In this document: piece by piece, positions 24,304-36,494 of the stretch | How positions within the stretch are numbered: the stretch's first letter is position 1 | Layout: each line of letters begins with the position of its first letter | Assembly: GCF_050624435.1 (NCBI RefSeq) | Contig: NC_134535.1 | Span: 124,421,731 to 124,485,730 of the forward strand | Direction of reading: 5' to 3' | DNA from: Tenrec ecaudatus | Taxonomy: Eukaryota; Chordata; Mammalia; Afrosoricida; Tenrecidae | DNA length: 64,000 bases | Position numbers and translations under genes: made by a program | Notes under the pieces: generated by a model | Database searches by the model: none | What the model saw: the letters and a program-made list of their open reading frames with translations, nothing else | What the model was told of the DNA's origin: nothing

Positions 24304-26296
24304 CCTTATTGGGGACTTTTACAGCTCTTACAACAATCCAAATATCAATTGTATCAAGCACATTTGTACATGTGGTGCTATCATCATTTTCAAAACATTT
24401 TCTTTCTGCTTGAGCCTTTGGTATTAACTCCTCTTTTATTCCCCCTGCCTTCTCCAGCCTCCCACCCTTATGGACCTCTGGTAAATTATAAATTATTATT
24501 ATTTTCATATCTTACACTGTTAACTGTCTCCTGTCGCCCATGTTTCTGTTTTTCATCCCCCTGGGCTGGAAGGGTTATATATTGATCATTGTAATCGGTT
24601 CCCTGTTTTTCCCTTCTCTCCCCACCTTTCCCCTATCCTCAATGATATCGCTACTCCCATCACTGTTCCTGATGGTTTATCTGACGTGGATTCATGTTTC
24701 AAGCACTCTTTTCTGTACCAGTGTACATGTTCTGGTCTAGCTGATTTTTAAGGTAGAACTGGGGACATGATAGTGGGTGGGGAGGAAGCATTATAGAATG
24801 AGAGGAATGTTGTGTGTTCCATCAGTGCTATGCTGCGCCCTGACTGACTCATTCCTTCCCTGTGACTCTTCTGCGAGGGAATGTCCAATTATATACAGAT
24901 GGGCTTGGGGTCTCCTCTCTGACGCTCATCATTTCTATCAGCATATTTGTTTGTTGTGGGTCTTCTGATGCCTGATACTGTTGACACCTCATGACCACAC
25001 ATGATAGTGTGCTCTTCTACACGGACTTATTGCTTCTCTGCTAGATGGCTGCTTGTTTAACTCCAACTTTAGCCTTTAAGACCCCAGATGCTATATTTTT
25101 TAATAGCTGGGCACCATCAGCTTTCTTCACCACATTTTCTTATTCACCCATTTTACTTCAGCAATCTTGTCAGGAAGGAGAGCATCACAGAAAAACAGGT
25201 TATTAGAACAACGTGTTCTTGCATTGAGGGAGTACTTGAATGGAGACCCAATGTCTGTTTGCTACCTTAATGTTTAACATTTAAGTATATCGAGGGTGGG
25301 GTGGAAAGGGGAACTGATTACAAGGATCTACATATACCCTCCTCCCTGGGGGATGGGCAACAGAAAAGTAGGTGAAGGGAGACATCGGACAGTGTAAGAT
25401 ATGACAAAAAATAATAATTTATAAATTATTACGTGTTCATGAGGGAGGCGAAGTGGGGAGGGAGGGGGGAAATGAGGAGCTGATGCTAGGGGCCTATGTA
25501 GAGAGCAAATGTTATGAGAATGATGAAGGCAATGATGAAGGTTTTACACAATTGATGTATGTATGGACTGTGATAAGAGTTGTATGAGCCCCTAATAAAA
25601 TGATTAAATATATATATATATATGTATCTAGACCTATATCCATATTAATATATTTACATATGTGCATGTTATATTTGTACCTCTATAAATGTCTTTCACC
25701 TCCTAGTTCCTTCCTCTATTTCTTTTTACTTTCTTCCTGTCCCACTATCATGTTTCCCTTTCATTCGACTTTCAGTACTTTTTTCCAGCTACATTGCACT
25801 TGATCAGCCCCCCACCAGGTATTCTACACCCTCCTCACCATAGATTTTAGATTTATTACTTCCCTTGTTGGCCTCCTTTTTAGTTAATTCAATTCAAACA
25901 AACTGAATTACATGTTTTCCTTATAGAGGTGCTGCAGAATTCTATAGTCTCTCATCTACTATGTCATTGCTAAAGAATTTTTTCCCAGTCCATGGGTTCC
26001 CTTTTTAGTTTTTTGACGACCATAAGTGTCTTAACTTTAGTAGGTACCAGGCATCTATTTTGCCTCCTACTGTGTGTGCTTCCTTATGTTTGGTAATATG
26101 TGTGTGCCCTGAAATATGGCCCTTATGTTAAGCCCAATTTTTTCATTGATGATCATTACAGCTCTGGGATTTATATTTAGGCCTCTGATCCATCATGGGT
26201 TTGTTTTTACGCATGGGGTGGGATATGAGTCCTGTTTCACTTTTTCTGCAGATGGAGATCCAATTTGACCAGCACTATTCGTTAAAGAGTTGCATG
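24304..26296 (-). mobile_element. L1 copy: 3' UTR and C-terminal ORF2, antisense
   Basis: 3' tip 'ttattggggacttttacagc' marks a second L1 subfamily. UTR modules follow to 25280, resume at 25614, and pass at about 25870-26296 into degenerate ORF2 C-terminal coding sequence (antisense of a 'CWSNWISICRKSETGLISHP' type block at 26200-26290). Interrupted by a + strand L1 end (25281-25613). Confidence 0.8.
25281..25613 (+). mobile_element. L1 3' end, sense, nested in L1
   Basis: Sense-strand 3' end: 'gtggggtggaaaggggaact' to 'tgagcccctaataaaatgat taaatatatatata'. It splits the antisense L1 at 24304-26296. The tail has become a TA microsatellite. Confidence 0.85.
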
Positions 26297-26950
26297 GTTT
26301 TAAACCAGGAAAAGGAAAAGTGTGTACATCAGGGTTGTAGCTTTTCACCATACTTTGAAACTGTATACTGAGCAAATCCTCTGAGAAGGTGGACTAGGTG
26401 AAGAATAACATAGCCTCAGAGCTGTAGGAAGGCTTGTTAACAATCTGTGATACGCAGATTATGATATGCAACCTGTGATTGCAGACATAAACACTCTTGC
26501 TGAAAAAGATCTGGAAATGAAGCACTTGCTGATGAAGTTCAAGAACTACAATCTTCAATATGGATTGCAATTCAATTTAAAGAAAACCAAAATGCTCACA
26601 ATTGCACCAATAGACAATATCATGTTATATGGAGAAAAGATTGATGTCAAAGGTTGTATTTTGCTTGGATCCACAATCAATGCTCAATGAAGCAGCAGTC
26701 TACAAATCAAGTTATGTATTGTGTAGGGCAAATCTGTTTCATAAGACCTTTCTAAAGCATTGTCGAGCAAGTATGTCATGTTAAGGATTAAGATGTGCTC
26801 GACAAACTCTATGGTATGTTCAGGTGCCTCATATGCATTTACAGTTGGACATTAAATAAGGAAGACCGCAGAAGAATTGATGCATTTGAATTGCAGTGTT
26901 GGCAAAGAATACAAGTTTTTCTTGAAAGAAGTGCACCCAAGGCACTCTTT

Positions 26951-27395
26951 TTTTTTTTTAAACGTTTTATTAGGGGCTCATACAACTCTTATCACAGTCT
27001 ATACATATACATACATCAATTGTATAAAGCACATCTGTACATTCTTTGCCCTAATCATTTTCTTTTCTTTCTTTCTTTTTTCCCTTTTTTTTACATTTTA
27101 TTAGGGACTCATACAACTCTTATCACAATCCATACATATACATACATCAATTGTATAAAGCACATCCATACATTCCCCGCCCCAATCATTCTCAAAGCAT
27201 TTGCTCTCCATTTAAGCCCTTTGCATCAGGTCCTCTTTTTTCCCCCCTCCCTCCCCACTCCCCCCTCCCTCATGTGCCCTTTGTAATTTATACATCGTTA
27301 TTTTGTCATATCTTGCTCTATCCGGAGTCTCCCTTCCCCCGCTTCTCTGCCGTCCCTCTCCCAGGGAGGAGGTCACATGTGGATCCCTGTAATCA
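26951..27395 (-). mobile_element. L1 3' end(s), antisense, in RTE
   Basis: Two successive L1 3' ends ('acgttttattaggggctcat' at 26962 and 'acattttattagggactcat' at 27092), the first cut off after about 110 bases: either two insertions or a local duplication. The whole is flanked by ggcactcttt (26941-26950 and 27396-27405), a 10-base direct repeat. Confidence 0.85.
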
Positions 27396-27498
27396 GGCAC
27401 TCTTTAGAAGCATGCTTTGGGCAGGTAATTAGGAGAGTCCTGGGGAAAGGGATAGCATGCTTGTTAAAGCAGAGAATCAGTAAAAAAGAGGAAATCCT

Positions 27499-27874
27499 GC
27501 ATAGAGATGGTTGGAACCCCAGAGACTATATCCCTTAGTCACCCTTCAAGTTTGGAACTGATTTGCAGTTCTCAGCCAAATAATAGGCAGGCCTGTAATG
27601 GGAGCAATAACACCAGTGAGGCACGCATACATTAGAATAAGCAATCATCTGAGATCAAAGGGCCAGCATTTGACCAAGGTCAAGGTTACGATGGGTCAGG
27701 AAATAAGGAGGAAAGGAAACAAAAAACATTGGGAGAAAGTAGATAGGTGATGGTACATTGAGGGAATTGTAATGGATACTGTGGAGCAAAGTCTGTGTGA
27801 ATTGTTGAATGTAAGACTGATGCCTACTCTGTAAATCGACAACTGATTCAAAATAAACAAAATTTAAGTGAAAG
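27499..27874 (+). mobile_element. Unidentified 376-bp retroposon
   Basis: Flanked by a perfect 16-base repeat aaaaagaggaaatcct (27483-27498 and 27875-27890), the second copy restoring RTE sequence. The insert ends in 'aaaataaacaaaatttaag' (A-rich), starts GC-richer, and has no long ORF. It looks like the 3' end of a non-LTR element or a non-autonomous derivative; I cannot name it. Confidence 0.8.
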
Positions 27875-28034
27875 AAAAAGAGGAAATCCTTCAACAGGAT
27901 GGATTGACCACAACATAACGTAGCAGCAATTGTGAGGATGTTATCAAACAGAGCAGTGTTTCACTGTTTTAAACATAGATCACCCATGGGTTGGATGACC
28001 CTAAACCACAATAGCAACAACATAACGATATTAG

Positions 28035-28215
28035 TTTATCATGATACAATTGTTGGTTTTCGGTATTCTTGAGTCAACTCTGATGGACAGAGACCCCAGA
28101 GTAGAATGGATCCATAGTATCTTCTTGGTTGGAATCTCGCATGGGTGGGTTCAAGTTGAGAACCTTGAATTAGCAGTGAATTCTTCACTGTTAGGCCACC
28201 AGGGCTATCTTACTA
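28035..28215 (-). repeat. AfroSINE, degenerate
   Basis: Antisense copy: 'ttcttgagtcaactctgatg' at the left, 'ttaggccaccagggc' at the right (start of the tRNA-like head). Confidence 0.75.
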
Positions 28216-28439
28216 AATTTAAAAAGTTTCTTAGCTGTTCTTACCATACAGATGAGTATTAAAATATAGAAAGAATATAAAATAGTCTTTCTAACTCTGC
28301 TGATTGACTTACAGCTAGGTATTCATGGTAAACTGACACCCATTTCAAAAATGTGCAGTTGTAGTTGCTCTACAGTTTTCAAGGAGCTCTATTTATTTAT
28401 TTATTGCTTTCTTTTTAAGTAAGGTAAACCTTAAAAGAC

Positions 28440-29200
28440 ACAATTTTGCTGGCTAAAAGTGATAAAGAATTGAAGCATTTATTGATGAAGATCAAGGATT
28501 GTAGCCCTCAGTATATCTTACAAATTAATGTAAAGAAGGCCAAAATTTTCACAACTAGATCTATAAGTAACATCATGATAACTGGAGAAAAGGTTGACGT
28601 TGTGAAGGATTTTCTCTTGCTTGGATCCACAATCAGTGCTCATGGAATCAGCACTCAAGGGATCAAACCCATTGCATTGGGTAAATCTGCTGTTCCCGAT
28701 ATCTGTAAAGGGCTGAAAACCAGCAAAACTGCTTTAAGGGCTAAAGTAGATCTGACCCACACCATGGCATATTTAATTGATTCATAAACATGTAGAAGTT
28801 GGATATTGAATAAGGAAGACCAAAGAAGAATTGATGCATTTCAATGAAAGTGTTGGCAAAGAATATTGAAAATACCATGGACTGTCAAAAGGACAAACAA
28901 ATCTGTCTTGGAAGAAGTATAGCCAGAGTGCTCCTGAGAGGCAAGGATGGCAAGAATTCCTCTCACATGCTATAGACATATAATCAGGAGAGGCCAGTCC
29001 TTGGAGAAGGACATCATGTTCGGTAAAGTAGAGTGGCAATGAAAAAGAGGAACACCCTGGAAAAGATGGATTGACACAGATGGATTGCAAGAAAGGACTA
29101 AAGCATAGAAACAATTGTGAGGATGGTGCAGGTCTGGTCTGGGCAGTGCTGCATTCTGTTGTGCACAGGGTTGCTCGATCACACCTAACAATAACAATAA
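28440..29200 (+). repeat. RTE LINE, C-terminal RT region to tail
   Basis: Reads degenerate RTE sequence: 'TTRSISNIMITGEKVDVVKD' block at about 28550-28610, 'LLGSTISAHG', then the post-RT region and the 3' tail ending in 'aacaataacaataagg'. 5'-truncated, with stops. Confidence 0.88.
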
Positions 29201-29214
29201 GGTGAACTCCAATC

Positions 29215-29340
29215 ATATCATACTTCATTCTCACAGTAGACCTGTGTGCAGCACAGGTATCCTTGTTCATATTTTTCAGACAGAGATTAGGTTTAGAGAA
29301 GCGAAAAAACTTGAGCAAGTTCACAAAAGTTGGTGATCAA
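29215..29340 (-). repeat. Probable MIR remnant
   Basis: Weak antisense match to the MIR body ('cattctcacagtagacctg', 'ttttcagacagagattagg', 'aacttgagcaagttcac'). Confidence 0.45.
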
Positions 29341-29894
29341 GATGATGTTTTAGGTTGCTAATAAAGATGAAGTTTTAGAGTTGTCAAATTACAAATCATT
29401 GTGTTTTCTGACAGGGTTGCCATGAGTTGGAATCCACCAGAGGGTTGTGGGCTGCGGGTCCTCTTGTACACGGACAGAGTGGTCGTCCTTAACTGTGCAC
29501 TGACCTACTCATAACCTTCAGCTCCCCCATCAATGACTGCTTCCTACTCTTCAGTCAAATGATCTGCCTATTTATATCTTAGGTTCTTTCCTCCCACTCC
29601 TGTTTTTATTCTTTCTTCTCCACTGTCCCAGGGTATAGACCACCTTTGTTCCCCTTACTTATGAACTTTCTTCTCTCTTTGGGCTAGTAGCATAGAAGAA
29701 GCGAGAACAACCTCATCATAACCAACATCCTTTTATGACTGTCACATTCTGGACATCTGAGTTAATCGGGATTATTAAGGGTATATGTGAGACATATACA
29801 ATGGCTTGAAGAGCATATTCAGGACCACTGCCCTAATAGGGAATACTCTGATTTTGCTTCTTTTTAATGCCACAACCTCTTTAAAGGAACATGT
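29341..29894. other. No gene seen
   Basis: Only a short AfroSINE/RTE-tail-like scrap at about 29410-29455 ('gttgccatgagttggaatcc') is recognisable. Confidence 0.45.
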
Positions 29895-30110
29895 GGGCGA
29901 ACATCCAAAAACCAAACTCGCTGCTATTGAATCAGTGCTGATTCATAGCAATGCCCTGTGGGCTTCCAAGACTGTAACTTTTTTTTCCCCAAGACTGTAA
30001 CTTTTACAGGAATAGGAAGGTCAGTGTCTCTCCCATGGAGCAGCTGGTGGTTTCAAACTGCTGACATTTCAGCCCAATGCATAACCACTAGGCCATCAGG
30101 GCTCCTCTGG
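29895..30110 (-). repeat. AfroSINE with a small internal duplication
   Basis: Full antisense copy ending 'ccatcagggctcc'. The stretch ccaagactgtaactttt occurs twice (29966-29982 and 29989-30005), a 23-base tandem duplication not present in the other copies. Confidence 0.9.
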
Positions 30111-31315
30111 GTGGATATAGTCACCTTCTTGTATGGGAGGAAGGTCCGTGCTCAATAAACAAAGTGTTGGAGTATATTGAACAAGTGACTCTTTTTGTTG
30201 TTGAAATTACGCAGAGGGGATTGACTTTTCAGACTTGTGATGTCAAAGTGAAAAGATATTTGTTGGCATTTTTTCCAGTGTGTGTTTGGGCACTGGATGA
30301 GAACAGGAGTGGGGAAGAGACTACGGAGAGGAGGAACCTGACCCCAAAGGATATCCTAAGGGATTTGAAACTGTGGATACCAATCTTTTGTGTCTCAAGT
30401 CTTCTTAGGTATACAAAATTTCAATTAAACCAAGTTATTATAACAGATTAGTTCTAACAGACCAATTATTATAAAGAATGGTAATAATCAACATAAACCT
30501 AAAAACAAACAAAAAGAAACAGAAGAAAAGAAAACAGAGCCAAAGAGGGATCATTTGTTAGTGTTGCTCTAGGACTTACTGTTGTTGTTAGGTGCTGTGT
30601 TGGTTCCATCTCGTTGCAACCACATATACAATAGAGTGTAACATTGCCCAGTCCTGCACCATCTTCACAATTGTTCTTATGTTTAATTCCAGTGTTGCAG
30701 CCACTGTGTCCGTCCATCTCGTCCGGGCATTCCTCTTTTTCATTACTCCTCTACTTCACCAAGCCTGATCTTTACCAAGGACTGACCTCTCCTGCCTATA
30801 TGTACAAAGTACGTGAGATGAGGTCTTGTTATCCTTGCCTCTAAAGAAAACTCTGGCCTTATTTCTTCCAAAACATATTTGTTTATCCTTTTGGTAGTCC
30901 AATATCTGGTACTTTCAAGATTCTTCACCAGCACCATAATTGAAATTGCATCAATTCTTCTTTGGTCTTTCGTATTCAATGTCCAACTTTCATATGCATA
31001 TAAGGCCGTTGAAAATACAAGGTTGGGGTCAGGCTTACCTTAGTCCTCAAAGTATTCTTCCTGCTTTTCAATACGTTAAAGAGATCCTTTGCAGCAGATT
31101 TATCCAATTCAATGTGTTTGATCTCTTGACTGCTGCTTCCATGTGCAGGGATTGTGGATCCAAGCATGACAATATCCTTCACAACTTCAACCTTTCTCCA
31201 TTGATCATGATGTTACTTATTGGTCCAGTTGTGAAAATTTTGGTCTTCTTGACATTGAGTTGTAATCTATACTGAATACAGCAGTCCTTGAACTTCATCC
31301 ACAAGTTCTTCAACA

Positions 31316-32130
31316 ACAAGCCCACATGGAAGAAGCACATCAGCCTGTGTGATCATGAGGTGTCAAAAGGATCAGGTAACAGGTATCAGAAGACCCAAAA
31401 CAAAACAATAAAACCCATATTGTTGAGAAGAAGGGGGTTCAGAGCAGTGATTCCAAATCCACCTGTAGTCAACAGGACACCCCTTCACAGAAGGGTCACA
31501 AAGAAGGGATGAGTCAACCAGGGTGGTGTATAGCACTGATGAAACACTCAATATTCCTCTTGTTCTTTGAGACTTCTTCACCTCCCACTATCATAATCCC
31601 AGTCCTACGTTTCAGTTTCAGAGCATGTACACTGGTGCAGATAAGAGTCCACAACACATGAAATCCAGGTCAGAGAAACCGTTCATGGACAGAAATGGGA
31701 GTAGCGATACCAGGAGGGTAGGGGGAAGGTAGGGGAAGAAGGAGTGGAAGGGGGAACTGATCACAATAATCAATGCATAATACGCCATACACCAACCAAC
31801 CCTGAGGGGGATGAACAACAGAAATGTGGGTGAAGTGTAAGATATGAAAATAATAATAACATAATTTATCAGTGTGAGATATGAAAATAATAATAATTTA
31901 TAATTTATCAAAGGGATGGCAGGGGGTGGGGAGGAAGGAGAGAGGGGAGAAAGAGCAACTGATACCAAGGGCTCAAATAGAAAATAAATGTTTAGAAAAT
32001 GATGATGGCAACATATGTGCAAATATCTTTGATACAATTGATATACGAATTTTTATAAGAGCCCCCAATAAAATGATCTTAAAAAAAGAAAAAGAAAACA
32101 AATCATTGGAGACCATTAAACAAACAAACA
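31316..32130 (+). mobile_element. L1 3' UTR, sense, nested in RTE
   Basis: Begins 'caacaagcccacatggaaga agcacatcagcctgtgtgat' and ends 'cccccaataaaatgatctta' plus an A-rich tail, interrupting the RTE between the 'ccttgaacttcatcc' and 'caattcctcctcactttcag' blocks. Contains a local duplication of a 'gatatgaaaataataataa' segment (31840-31900). Confidence 0.85.
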
Positions 32131-33172
32131 AATGCCTCAATTCCTCCTCACTTTCAGCAAGCAAGGTTATGTCATCTTTATATTGCAGGTTGTTAATAAA
32201 TCTTCCAATCTTGATGTTGTATCCATCTTTTTATAGGACAGCTTCTCTGATGATTTGCTGAGCACACAGATTGGATAAATATGGTGAGAGGATATGACCC
32301 TAATGTAGATACTTCCTCATTTTAAACCATGCAGGATGCCCTTGTTCTGTTGGATCAACTGCCTCTTGATCCATGTTCAATATGAGCACAATTAAGTGTT
32401 CTGAAATTCCCATTCTTTCAAGGCTATCCATGGTTTGTTTGGATCCGCAGAATCTAGTGCCTTGGTATAGTCAACAAAAGACAAGTAAACATCTTTCTGG
32501 TGTTCTCTACTTTGAGTTAAGATCCATATAGCTTCAGCAATGATATTCCTTGTTCCACTTCCTCTCGAACAAGGAATTTGGTCTGCATCTGTCACATTTC
32601 TGTCAATGTACTACTACAACTGTTGTTGCAAGATATTCAGCAACATTTTACTTGCACATGATTTCTATGCTATTGTTGTATAATTCGAGCATTCTGTTGG
32701 GTCGCCTTTCTTTGGAATGAATATAAATATGGATCATTTCCAGGCAGTTGTGTAAGTAGCTGTGTTCTAAATTTCTTGGCATAGATGAGTGAATGCTTCC
32801 AATGTTTCAGCAGTTTCTTCACACATTTCCATTGGTACTCCATCAATTCCCGGAGTCTTGTTTGTGGCTAATGCTTTCAGTGTAGCTTGAATTTCTTCTT
32901 CCAGTGCCATTGGTGTTTGCTCAAATACCACCGCCTCAAATGGTTGTATAATGTTTAGTTCTTTGTACAGTGACTCTGTGTATTATTTCCACTTTCCTTA
33001 GATGCTTCCTGCATCATTCAATATTTTGCCCACAAGAATCTTTCAATTGAAACTTGAGACTATTTTTTTTCTTGATTTCCTTCAGTTTACGATCTGTTGA
33101 GCGTGTTCTTCCTGTTTGGTTGTCTAACTCTGCGTCTTTGCCATTTCATTATATTTTACTTTGTCTTCTTTT

Positions 33173-33368
33173 CTCCCAACAGTTTTATTGGCACATAATT
33201 TACATACAATTGAATAGTTCAATCGTTCAATCATATCAAGGAGAATTGTACAATCACCACCACATCTATCTTAACCCCCCTCCCCCACACCTTATGGTTA
33301 AATCACCTTTAAAATGAGCAGTGCAATCACAGTCAGTTCTAATCTGCCCTCCCCCCTACTTCATTTTC
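33173..33368 (-). repeat. Old L1 3' end, antisense, nested in RTE
   Basis: 'cagttttattggcacataat ttacatacaattgaatagtt' is the antisense of older L1 3' sequence. RTE sequence resumes at 'gaggtgccttgtgaaatatt'. Confidence 0.6.
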
Positions 33369-34148
33369 TTGAGGTGCCTTGTGAAATATTCTGTTCAACT
33401 CTTTGATTTAATAATTTCTTTCATTTGCTTTAACTACTCTATGATTAAGAACAAGTTTCAGACTCTTCTGACTTCCACTTTGATCTTTTCTTTCTTTCCT
33501 GTCTTTTTAGTGCCCATTTGCTGTCTTCATGAATGACGTTCTTGCTGTCCTCCCATAGCTCATCAAGTCTTCTGTCCTTAGTCTTCAGTGGAGCACATCT
33601 GTTCCTCAGGTGATCATGAAATTCATGAGGGATATAGTCAAGGTTATATTTCTGCTTTCATAGACTTGTTTTCATTTTCTTCACCTTCAACCTGAACTTA
33701 CATGTCAGCAATTGATAGTCTGTTCCTGACCTGGCTTTAGCTGCTGATATTGAGCTTCTTCATAGTACCTTCCCACAGATGTGGTCAATTTGATTCCTGT
33801 GCGTTTCATCTGAGGAAATCCATGTGTTGTTGATAAAAGGTATATGCTATGAACAAATCATTAGTCTTATAGAATTCTATCATGGGATCTCCACTTCTGT
33901 GCCTATCACCAAGACCATATTTTCCAATTACTGGTCTTTCCTCTTTATTTCCAACTGCCAATAATTATTAATGCATGTTGATTTCATGTTTGATCAATTT
34001 CCAAGTAAAGTCATTGCTATAATAATCAATTTCTGCATCACTAGCTTCAGTGGTTCATGCATAAATTTGAATAATAGTTGTATTGATTGGATTTTATTAA
34101 ATGCAGATAGATATAATCCTATCATAGATAGCTCCTCAGATCAGAAAG

Positions 34149-35075
34149 CACTTGAAAGGTAAATGAGGAAGGGCTGCCTTCTCAATGTAGATTCAGCCAT
34201 AATGACGGAAATGGAATAAAGTCTGTTGGAATAATGCCTTCAGAACCTTCATTTGCTGATGGGGCAGGACTCAAAATGAGAAGAAACAGCTGCAAAAGAT
34301 ACCGTGTTAGTCTGGGTAGACTAGAGAAACAAAATTCATACACACTCATAATGTATAAAAGAGAGTTTTATATAATGGATAAGTGTACATTAAGAAAACA
34401 TCCCAACCCAGTCCAGTCCAAGCCCCTAAGTCCAACATTAGCCCATATGTCTGACACCAATCTACAAAGTTCTCCTCAATCACATAAAACACAAGCAATG
34501 ACGCCGACTGCAGGAGGAGGGCCAAATCAGTGAGCATGTAAGCATCTTGGCACTGGCAGGGGTCTCCATGCAGCTTCTCCAGCATCAAGGGCTGCATCAG
34601 GGTAGGTCCATGTCACTTCTCTTCAGGGAAGTCTTGCAGGAAGTGAACCTTGCCAGCTGAGGCAGAGAACTAGCTAAGGCAGCCGCACACTGGTCCAACC
34701 ATCAGAGAACAAGAGACAAGAAAGGCGAGGCTCACTGAGCCATTTATCTCTCTGCCCTTCAATTAATCCCATATGTTTTCATTGGCCAGGTTGGCACAAT
34801 AAACCTTAAATATCACAGCTACTAATAATTGGAACTTGGAATGTAGGAAGTATGAATTTAGGAAAACTGGAAGCTGTCAAAAATGAAATGGAATACATAA
34901 AGATTGATAACTTAGGTGTTACTGAATTGAAATGTGGCCATTTTGAATCAGGAAATCATGTGATTTACTATTTTGTGAATGACACAATCTAGAGTAATGG
35001 TGTTGCATTCAACATAAAAAAAGAACATTTCAAGGACTTATTAGAGTAGAAACTAATATTATTCCAGTGACTAGT
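34149..35075 (+). repeat. RTE LINE 5' region, sense, split by an LTR
   Basis: 34149-34304 matches RTE 5' UTR ('gaagggctgccttctcaatg', 'tcatttgctgatggggcagg actcaaaatgag'). 34818-35075 carries the ORF start, with 'MNLGKLEAVKNEME' encoded at about 34853, and the first endonuclease residues. It lies head-to-head with the - strand RTE ending at 34148. Confidence 0.85.
34305..34817 (-). repeat. ERVL-like LTR inserted in RTE
   Basis: 513 bases, TG...CA ends on the + strand ('tgttagtctgggtagactag' to 'aatatcaca'), same family as the elements at 12962, 40587, 56611 and 57789. It splits an RTE 5' region. No convincing TSD could be read. Confidence 0.75.
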
Positions 35076-35199
35076 AGGAGTTATTTAGAAAGAAAATCCC
35101 TGGAATAGATGATGACAATTCTGCAGATAAAACACTAATATACTATATTTTTAATATACTAGGGGAAGGATATATATTATACTATATATATACACATAC

Positions 35200-35350
35200 A
35201 TATATATGACTAGACAAAAGTTTGGTGGTTCAAACCCAACCAGAGGTGCTTTGAAAGGCAGGGTCACCACATTGAATATCCTACAGAACATTCTACTCTG
35301 CATGCCTGGGTTCTCCAGTAGTTTAAACTGGCTTGGAGCCACTAACAACA
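35200..35350 (+). repeat. AfroSINE-like SINE, degenerate
   Basis: 'tggtggttcaaacccaacca' is a B-box-like block followed by a body resembling AfroSINE variants. Preceded by a TA-rich run (35140-35200). 35351-35997 holds no gene that I can see. Confidence 0.55.
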
Positions 35351-35997
35351 ACTACGTAGTTTTCTTGTTCATTTTAGGGCCGTTTTTGACACACTTATAT
35401 CTTCCAACCATTGGAATCATATAATTCCTTCCATTGTATCACAGAACAAACAAGAGATAGGAAATTGGTCCTTTGAATTTACCAACCCACAAAGAGAGAG
35501 GAAAAATTTGTGAAGAATTCTAATTTTGAGCACTTCACCTTATGAAGAAGAAAACAAATACACACACACACAGAATTTTCAAAAGTATATCAAATCAACC
35601 AATCGAATTTTGGAATTGGGAGAAACTTTAGATGTCTTCTAGTTCAATATCTTTCAGATCAATGTTCTAAAATGACTGCCAGCTCTGGAATTACTTGAAT
35701 GCTGTTAAAAAGGCAATAAGATTATGCTGTGGATTGGAACTTTATACATTTGTTCACATAAAAATATCAGAATTTCAAATGTACTCATTCACATTTAGAT
35801 ACTAACTTTAAACCCTTGGAGTTGAAAACTTGTTGATGGTCACAATTTGTATTTTTGAAATGTCTTGTCTTCCAAATATATTAGTTTTTGTAAGATTAAT
35901 ATTTATTTTAAAAATTATTTATTATAGAGTACCTTCCATATACCAGAAAACAGGCCGAGTTGTTTTTATTGCCTTTGATAATCCTGCAGAATAATTG

Positions 35998-36150
35998 TTT
36001 CAGCTCTCTGAGCCTCAGGGTTGATTAGGAAAATTTGTTTAATAATGTTGACCTTGGACTTAAATGAGGTAATGAATACAATGTGCTTAGCATAGAATTT
36101 GGCATAAACAAAGAGCACAGTAAAGGCTATCCACTATTACTATTATGTCT
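35998..36150 (+). repeat. MIR SINE remnant
   Basis: 'tttcagctctctgagcctca', 'aaatgaggtaatgaatacaa', 'tgtgcttagcatagaatttg gcataaacaaagagcacagt' follow the 3' half of MIR in order. Confidence 0.7.
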
Positions 36151-36494
36151 TCACTATTTTTTACATGGGGAAACAGACATATAACATTAGTTTACACATT
36201 CAAAAATAGTTTGTTCGGAAAGAGTAGACAGAAGTCAACTCTGTTGTTGTTGCTGTTAGGTGCCATCGAGTTGGTTCCGACCCATAGCAATGCTACACAC
36301 AACAGAACGAGACATTGCACAGGCCTGTACCATCCTCACGATTGTTCCTATGCTGAGCGCATTGATGCAGCCATTGTGCCAGTCCATCTCACCGAGGGTC
36401 TCTCTCTTTTTTACTGCCCTTCCACTTACCAAACATGATGCCCTTCTCTCCTGACAATGTCCAAAGCATGTAAGACAAAGCCTTGCCTCTAAAT

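Larger units (their letters stand above)
26297..28030 (+). repeat. RTE LINE, RT domain to 3' tail, with two later insertions
   Basis: Collinear RTE pieces: 26297-26950 (RT palm/thumb; block 'ctgaaaaagatctggaaatg aagcacttgctgatgaag', then the 'ILLGSTINAQ'-type segment), 27406-27498 and 27875-28030 (end of ORF and the 3' tail with 'caacaacataac'). Frameshifts and stops throughout. Interrupted by L1 at 26951-27395 and an unidentified retroposon at 27499-27874. Confidence 0.88.
30575..34148 (-). repeat. RTE LINE, long - strand copy with L1 insertions
   Basis: 3' tail at 30575-30640 ('ttgttgttaggtgctgtgtt'), then post-RT, RT, linker and endonuclease parts read leftward to rightward in reverse order, ending about 34148. 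RT-like segments occur at 30976-31182 and 32392-32595 (GSGTRNIIAEAIWIL type). Interrupted by L1 at 31316-32130 and an old L1 at 33173-33368. Heavily mutated. Confidence 0.87.

Noticed and set aside
28782-29324. 180-codon - strand ORF
   Set aside because: Antisense of RTE sequence on the + strand; composition and position explain it.
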